This document shows, piece after piece, positions 58,701 to 64,000 of a stretch of 64,000 nucleotides of DNA. The position numbers and the translations under genes were made by a program. The stretch covers positions 28,390,095 through 28,454,094 of the forward strand of contig NC_081544.1 of the NCBI RefSeq assembly GCF_901000735.1, given 5' to 3'. The first letter of the stretch is position 1, and each line of letters begins with the position of its first letter. Source of the DNA: Corylus avellana (taxonomy: Eukaryota > Streptophyta > Magnoliopsida > Fagales > Betulaceae). The notes under the pieces are model-generated. The model was given only the letters and a program-made list of their open reading frames with translations. It was not told where the DNA came from and did no database searches.

Positions 58701-61022
58701 ATCTACATGATAAATTCTTTAATTCGTCAGTATCCATGTTTCGGCTTACAACAACACTCATAAGTGCAATCAAATATACATATTTAGCGGCCTCAACATT
58801 AATCAATAAAAAGTTCTGGCAAAAAATATGATTAAAGAAGGAGATAAATGTTGATTTCTGTAGGATTTTACAATACACCCACCACTATAATGAAGGGCAC
58901 GGGTCGCTCGTGCCACTGGAAAACCCATTGCTTCAAGTTCCTCAAGCAATTTTTTGTCAACTTCTGGCACAACCATTTCTAGAAGAAAACATAAAAATAA
59001 ATAAATAAATAAATAAAAATCAGGTAATTATTCAATCAACAAATAATGATGAACCACCAATAACCAACTGACTCCAAGAAGCCAAAATCAATGTGCTACT
59101 TTTCATAATTAGATTGATCAGACTAACATAGGAAATAACAAAAACTAAAATTCAAATCTTCCTCTTATATCCAAAATACTCATTGTTTGGTCTAAAACCC
59201 AAACAATGAGAAGCATTAACAGGCTAGGCACTAAGAAGACCCTGAAAGTTAAAAAAAAATAAAAATAAAAATAAATAAAAAATAAAAAAATGGTACCCAT
59301 TGTAAAACTTATCAATCATCCTGCTTTTCACTGGCTTCTAGGCAAAACCCTACATTGGGCAGAGAAAGAAATGCATTGTGTAACTAACATCATAGGTGTT
59401 AAAGTCTTTCTACTGAAATACAGATATTAGTATAAATATTCACTCTAGGAACAGAAGCTTCAAATCATCTAAATTGAGAAGTACATTAACACTTGAAGCT
59501 GCAATGTAAAAATTTCAATGTCAAAGCCACATCTTCAAACTGCCCCCTCCTTAAGTCACCATTTATTGTATACGGAGGCTTCACATTAATAAACACTCAA
59601 AGTGTCCATGACTATGGCTAAGGGAGCCGTGCCTACCAATGTGCAACAAAACTGATGATTGTTAAGCTTTTTGAAATCAAGTTCTCCACTATGATAATAA
59701 CACAGCAAATTTCCATGTTGCCAGCAAAACAAAAATTCTACATCAAGTGGCAGCAAAATCCTCCAAAGAAAACTGAAATAGGTCACGTTGTTTTCATTAC
59801 AGACTAAGAAATTTAGTCCTGATTAAAATCAGAAAGATGCTACAAACACAAACCAGCGTTAGGAATCACAGATCCATCCAAACAATTTATACTCTAGCTA
59901 CAGAAATTAACATACCTAAGTGTAAAAGATGTCAGAATGGGAACCATACAATCTAACCGGAAAAGAATTATACAAAGATATATAGCCAACCAGTAACCAA
60001 GCAATCATCATACCTGAAATATGCTTACCAGTACATAATGAAGCAAATCAAATAAACTAAAAAAAAATTAATCTCCACATTCAAATCAAACTCAGTGACA
60101 AAATATGAAAAACAACGAACTGAAATAGTACCTTCAGGTTGGCTAGTACTTGCATTGGTAGCCTGTTCCGACTCTGCAGCTTCCTTTGGAACCTCCAAAC
60201 TAATTGGTTTTGCCGCCTCTGAAGTCTTATCAGAAAACTCAGTATGCCCAGTTCTTTTTGTATGCAAATCACTTTCCTTCACGCACAAACAAATCCAAAA
60301 TATAAACATATCACCAGTCTGTTTGTCAGCCAAGAAAACCGAGGAAAAGAAACAAACCAAGTGTAAATCTTATTCTTAAATGATCTTTTTGCATATTAAG
60401 ATAATAATCCATCAGCAATCAAATCGCAAATTAAGCCAACAATTCAAAAATCTAAAACTTTTTCCCACTTCAACAAAGCCTAGCATTATAACAAATCCAA
60501 TCTCAGAAGCATTAAAAAAAATCAAATTTGCTAACAGAATCACACAAATCATGTCCCAGTTTGAATGTAAGCGGATTAGCTAAACGACACTTAACCCACT
60601 CCCTAAAATAATAATCAAAAGATTTTACTATCAGAAGAAATCAACTCCTTTCTTCTGCCTATCTTTTCCAAGTGACCAAACCGAGCCTTGGTTGCACTGG
60701 GAATCACAAGATCGCTGAATAAAAACGAAGTTCAAATTGCATTGCAAATCTAAGCCCCAAAGAAAAACCAAGAAATCGAATTCAAGAATAGAGGCAAAAG
60801 ATTGAAATTCCACAGGGTACAAGAATCGGGAGTAGGAATAGGACTGTAAAATACCGTTTTGGATCGGCAAGGTTTGCCGCAAGTAGTGCAGACGAGGTTG
60901 AGCACAGCCTCGGTGGACTCGGAGAAGTTGGTGTGGGTGGTCAGCTCGGCGTGCTCCTGGGCTTCCTCCACGGACCTCAGTAGGGCCCCACAGTCCCCAC
61001 ACTTGAGTGATACGCCCGCCAT
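52745..61022 (-). CDS. Tandem C2H2-type zinc finger, UBA and PUB domain protein
   Basis: Twelve exons in coding order: 60855-61022, 60132-60276, 58883-58978, 57979-58055, 57741-57820, 57431-57491, 57239-57306, 57026-57107, 55645-55728, 55476-55553, 53390-53509 and 52745-52921 (411 aa), with continuous phase. Two fingers have identical spacing, C-X2-C-X12-H-X5-H: C8/C11/H24/H30 and C45/C48/H61/H67. The second is split by intron 1. A UBA domain (about 111-155, with MGF at 122-124) binds ubiquitin. A long Glu/Lys/Arg coiled coil spans about 180-265. The PUB domain (about 295-390, [12 protein letters not shown] to GGEFLFLG) is of the type that docks on p97/CDC48. The protein is probably a CDC48 adaptor linking ubiquitylated clients, resembling the UBA/PUB protein known in Arabidopsis. 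Partner binding is inferred from domains. Confidence 0.92.
54596..54642 (-). mobile_element. Tail-only retroposition scar in UBA/PUB intron 10
   Basis: 'cattgaataccattt' and 'cactgaataccattt' flank about 17 bp which, on the minus strand, read 'cttgttacttat' plus poly(A). 'ttacttat' is the LINE 3' motif. The duplication has one mismatch. Confidence 0.8.
54884..55207. repeat. 31-bp GC-rich minisatellite, about ten units
   Basis: Units follow the pattern 'caccatgaacttttggcggc' plus about 11 bp ending 'tggc'. Eight consecutive units are exactly 31 bp. A 21-bp shortened unit and two diverged units follow. The long minus-strand frames across it simply cycle with the repeat and are not genes, since 31 is not a multiple of three. 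It sits in the intron between UBA/PUB exons 10 and 11, in DNA much richer in GC than its flanks. Confidence 0.9.
58516..58579 (-). mobile_element. Tail-only retroposition scar in UBA/PUB intron 3
   Basis: Perfect 14-bp repeats 'aatgaagtagtcta' at 58516-58529 and 58566-58579 flank 36 bp. On the minus strand these read 'gagagtttacttagc' plus poly(A). Confidence 0.85.
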
Positions 61023-61083
61023 TGATCAATCCAATAGCTCTCTCTCTATCTCTCGCAGCCTGGAAGTCCTTTATTATCAAAGC

Positions 61084-61109
61084 CTTCACTCTCTCTCTCT
61101 CTCTCTCTC
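61084..61109. repeat. (CT)n microsatellite upstream of the UBA/PUB gene
   Basis: A GA/CT tract lies 60-90 bp upstream of the UBA/PUB start codon, probably in its leader or core promoter. Confidence 0.8.
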
Positions 61110-61147
61110 CCCTTACGATTTGTTTGGGGTTCCTTGTTGAGCAGGGA

Positions 61148-61272
61148 AGCTAAAAGCGCCTTAGGGGCGTGTTTGGCAACTGAGTTATGGAAACCAAACA
61201 GTCGTATGGATTCAGGCAGCTAAAAGCGCCTAACGGCGTGTTTGGCAACTGGGTTATGGGAACCAAACAAGG
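61148..61272. repeat. 70-bp direct tandem duplication in the UBA/PUB promoter
   Basis: 'agctaaaagcgcct' followed by 'ggcgtgtttggcaactg' and 'ttatgg' plus 'aaccaaaca' occurs twice, starting at 61148 and 61218. The copies differ at a few positions. It lies about 125-250 bp upstream of the UBA/PUB ATG. Confidence 0.8.
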
Positions 61273-61490
61273 GTTAGGGTTTAGTGGCGGCTTGGATTTG
61301 TTAAGAGAGTTGGATTCGACCTGAAATTTCTAAGGTTATTAGGATTTAGGATTGTACAAACAAGATAAATCCAATCCCGACCCGAAAATTCAGACCCGAG
61401 CATACCCGAATATTCCTAGAGGATCTTTTTTTCTTTTTTCTTTTTTAATCTTATTTAGTTCGTTGGGTTGTTGGGTTTGTATTTCTATTC

Positions 61491-62627
61491 AATAATAAGT
61501 GTCTTATGAAGGATGTTAGGGTTTTCTTAGGCTAGGGTTTTCTTGCTTTCTCCCATGGTGAGGGGAGGAAGGATGGCCGTTTGCTGCCTCCCTCCTCCCT
61601 CTCGCCTGCCCTTGCACCGGGTGCTAGTAATTTACTTGATGTCCCTGGCCCGAGTTGCCTCCCCCTACCCCTTCTCTGCCGCCCCTTCCTCTTTGTTCTG
61701 CTTTTGTCTCTGGCGGGGCTCTCTTGTTGTTTTCTGTTCCTTTCCCTTTTGTTTCTTTGCTGTGTTTTTTGTATGTTGTTCTTGTAGCTTTGCCTATGTG
61801 CCGGTGCTGATTTTGGGGTTTCTTTCAAACTCCCCCTGTTTTGTTTTGTGTTCACCGCCGATCTCCTCCGCTCGCTCTGTCGCCCACCATTCGCTACTAG
61901 GTTTTTTCTTGCGCCCCTCCAGCGAAGAGCCTCAACGCCCCCTGTTGCGATGGTTTTCCGGCCAACTGGCGATCAGCTTCGCCTCCCTCCGTCCACTGTT
62001 TTGGGCCTTTTTCCGTATTCCCGCCGCGTTGAGCTTCCAGCATTCCCTTCCAGTGTCAGTCTCCGGCGAGTACACTATCGGTATCCACGCTACGTGTGTC
62101 TGTTCCCGTTTTGTTTTACTTTCTTTGTATTGTCTTTGTTCCTGTTTTTTCTTGTATGTATTTCATTCATGTTTTTTGCTTGTAATAAGGTTCTGCCTCT
62201 TTGGTTTGCCCACGTTTTATTTCGATTTTCTTGCTTTTGTTTGTAATAAGGCGTTGGCCCCTCGATCTACCTGCTTAGATGTGAACTGAACTTTGGTCCA
62301 GACCTTTGGGTTGTAGATGTGATTTTTGGTCCAGGCCTTTGAGTTGTGGACGTGAACTTTATCCTAGCTTTTGGGTCGAGGAGGAATTTGAGCTACCTAT
62401 GCATTTGATTGCGTCTGTCTTATGCAAATCTGTTATCTCAACTGAAAACTAGTCATAGATTAGCAGAGGTTTTAGGTGATGATTGTATCTTTGTAGCTTC
62501 GGCTATAATTTGCATTTTCAGGGCTTTGTGCTCCTTCGATATAAGAGCTTTATGCTCGTGATTATTATCAATGAAATTGAAATGTTTTTCTTTCAAATAA
62601 TAATAATAATAATAATAAGTGTCTTAT
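61491..62627 (+). mobile_element. 1.1-kb non-LTR retroposon with 17-bp target duplication
   Basis: The 17-bp sequence 'aataataagtgtcttat' occurs at 61491-61507 and 62611-62627 and brackets an insert of 1103 bp. The insert starts near 'gaaggatgttagggttttc' and ends 'caatgaaattgaaatg', a T/C-rich run and an (AAT)n tail. This is the structure of a target-primed non-LTR insertion. The interior is pyrimidine- and GC-rich at first. The 248-codon frame at 61543-62289 is Cys/Phe/Ser-rich low-complexity translation with no reverse transcriptase motif. It is probably a non-autonomous element joining a LINE-like 5' leader and 3' tail. The tail repeat overlaps the duplication, so its exact left limit is uncertain by a few bases. 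Confidence 0.8.
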
Positions 62628-63510
62628 TATTAAGAATAAAAACAAAAGCAGACATAACAGAGTTCTCTTCCAAACTGGTCGAAATAATTTCTTTCAACTC
62701 AATTTATAAAAATAACGTGTCATTTTTTTTATTAACATGTAAAATGCTCATGAGTTTTTAGTAAGATTAATTTCAACTTTGTCCATGCTATTAAAAAAAT
62801 ATGTGTATTTTACATGTTCAAATTACACATATCATTTTTATATATTGAGTTTGAGAAAATTTCTCTAACCTAGTTTGGAGGAAAACTATGTCCTTAACCC
62901 CCATAAATTGTCACCACTTTTGCAATGTCCTCCATAAAGTTTAATTTCTCTCAATTTAAGTATCATCTTTCAGTTGTTTTCAATGTTATCCCTCCGTTAG
63001 AATTTTCGGTTAATTTCTTACTAGGGGTGTTAAAAGGGTCATGATACACGCATGTCAGCCAATTTTTTTTTAAAAAAATATTTTTAATTGTAAAAAAAAT
63101 AAAAAAATAAAAAAATAAATTGGACCCGTGATAAAATTGCAAAAATACCATTAGTTGTTTTAGGAAAAAAAAAATTACAAGGATTAAGGCGTTTGTCCTA
63201 ATTCGGTATTTGCAAAAATACACATGCCTCAATATTAGCAAAAATTATAAATATTTATTTAAAAAAAAAGAAATATTTTGAAAATTTTGTTAGAATTTAA
63301 CGAAAAATATTAACAAATATGGACTTTGAAAAAGATTAAAAGTTTGATTTACTAAATTAAGAGGTTTTGAATTTAAAAAACATACACAATTCACGGATCA
63401 GTGAAGTTTTTCCAACAATTATTATTATTATTTAATAAAAATACACCTCAGTTTTTATTTTTACAAAACACTTCAAACCAAAAAATAACGATATCACGGC
63501 GTCGCTCGAA
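62628..63510. other. AT-rich spacer before the terminal promoter
   Basis: About 0.9 kb of AT-rich DNA with poly(A)/poly(T) runs and no recognisable gene or complete element. The short open frames here are not credible. Confidence 0.6.
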
Positions 63511-64000
63511 GAAACCCTAGATGGATACGATCTCTGAGTCCCTCAGCTATAAATAGGGCACATAACGCTTGCAACCCTTACGCACTCACATTCTGCCTCC
63601 CTCTGCCCTTCCTCTTCCTGGGTCTTAGGTTTTCCTCTCTCTCAGCCGCCTCATACTCTTAAGGTGCATAAACCTCTTCTCTCCTTCTTATGCGTAGTAG
63701 ATCGGTGATTTTGGTTCTATGAATTTCTGTTTGTGTTCTTTTTTATGCGCTATTTGGGCTTCTTATTTGGTTCGGTCTAAGTTTGGGTGAGATCTGTTTT
63801 CTTCTAGATCTAAGTTTTGTTGATTTTCGGGTTTCAAACTTCGTCGTTGGGTTCTCTGGTTTTAGATTTGAAATTGATGCGGATGAGGTTTGGAATTTGA
63901 TAAACTCAATTTGTGATTTGGGATTTATGTGAATTTTTTGATCCGGCATGAATCGATCCATGTATCATAATGTTTTTATCGATAATAAGTTGATCAATTT
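63511..64000 (+). promoter_or_regulatory. Promoter and 5' leader of a gene continuing past the window
   Basis: A telo-box ('aaaccctag', 63512-63520) lies about 30 bp before a strong TATA box ('ctataaatag', 63547-63556). About 30 bp later begins a pyrimidine-rich leader ('ctctgcccttcctcttcc'). A possible donor 'taag|gtgcat' near 63662 would open a leader intron, and the T-rich sequence to the end of the window fits that. Telo-box plus TATA plus leader intron is common in highly expressed housekeeping genes such as those for ribosomal proteins and translation factors. The product is not visible. Confidence 0.55.

Noticed and set aside
61543..62289. 248-codon open frame
   Set aside because: Its composition is low-complexity Cys/Phe/Ser/Leu with no domain. 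It lies inside the non-LTR insertion, and an overlapping 132-codon frame is similarly open because the DNA is pyrimidine-rich.

Overview
The window is nuclear DNA from a flowering plant, most likely a woody eudicot. It is AT-rich. Its genes have many GT-AG introns, some over 2 kb, and every protein family is typical of land plants. The spacers and introns are full of MITEs, fold-back elements and non-LTR retroposon debris. I see no bacterial, organellar or viral genes. The species cannot be fixed from sequence alone.

Layout: 1-2000 holds fold-back/MITE repeats. 2215-5166 (+) is an X8 (CBM43) GPI-anchored callose-binding-type protein. 7175-12848 (-) is a PAP15-like purple acid phosphatase in seven exons. 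12849-17684 is repeat-bearing spacer. 17685-22445 (+) is a six-exon ER lumenal-protein retention (K/HDEL) receptor. 22789-23820 (-) is a short intronless SIN3-like protein. A block of about 1.95 kb, containing the last two receptor exons plus the whole SIN3-like gene and its promoter, is repeated at about 27.1-29.08 kb. The second copy therefore holds a receptor fragment and a second intact SIN3-like gene (27821-28864). 32081-39520 (+) is a GT106/O-fucosyltransferase-family protein in nine exons. 42665-50663 (-) is a TBC1D13-like Rab-GAP in nine exons. 52745-61022 (-) is a protein with two C2H2 fingers, a UBA domain and a PUB domain, in twelve exons. 61491-62627 is a non-LTR insertion with a 17-bp target-site duplication. 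63511-64000 is the promoter and 5' leader of a further + strand gene that continues outside.

The genes form no operon or cluster. Several concern the endomembrane system and proteostasis (K/HDEL receptor, O-fucosyltransferase family, Rab-GAP, UBA/PUB adaptor), but that is ordinary plant gene order. Exon models were built by hand from reading frame, splice sites and family similarity. The frame is continuous across every junction of the six multi-exon genes, giving proteins of 198, 561, 215, 524, 448 and 411 aa.

The most unusual content is: (1) at least six tiny 'tail-only' retroposition scars, 14-36 bp of poly(A)/poly(T) flanked by 13-19-bp target-site duplications, all inside introns; (2) the tandem SIN3-like mini-genes that stop inside the HDAC-interaction domain; (3) a 31-bp GC-rich minisatellite in an intron; (4) an internal empty-site/filled-site pair for a PIF/Harbinger-type MITE; (5) CT tracts just downstream of three 5' splice sites. 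I did not find a wholly new multi-gene system.
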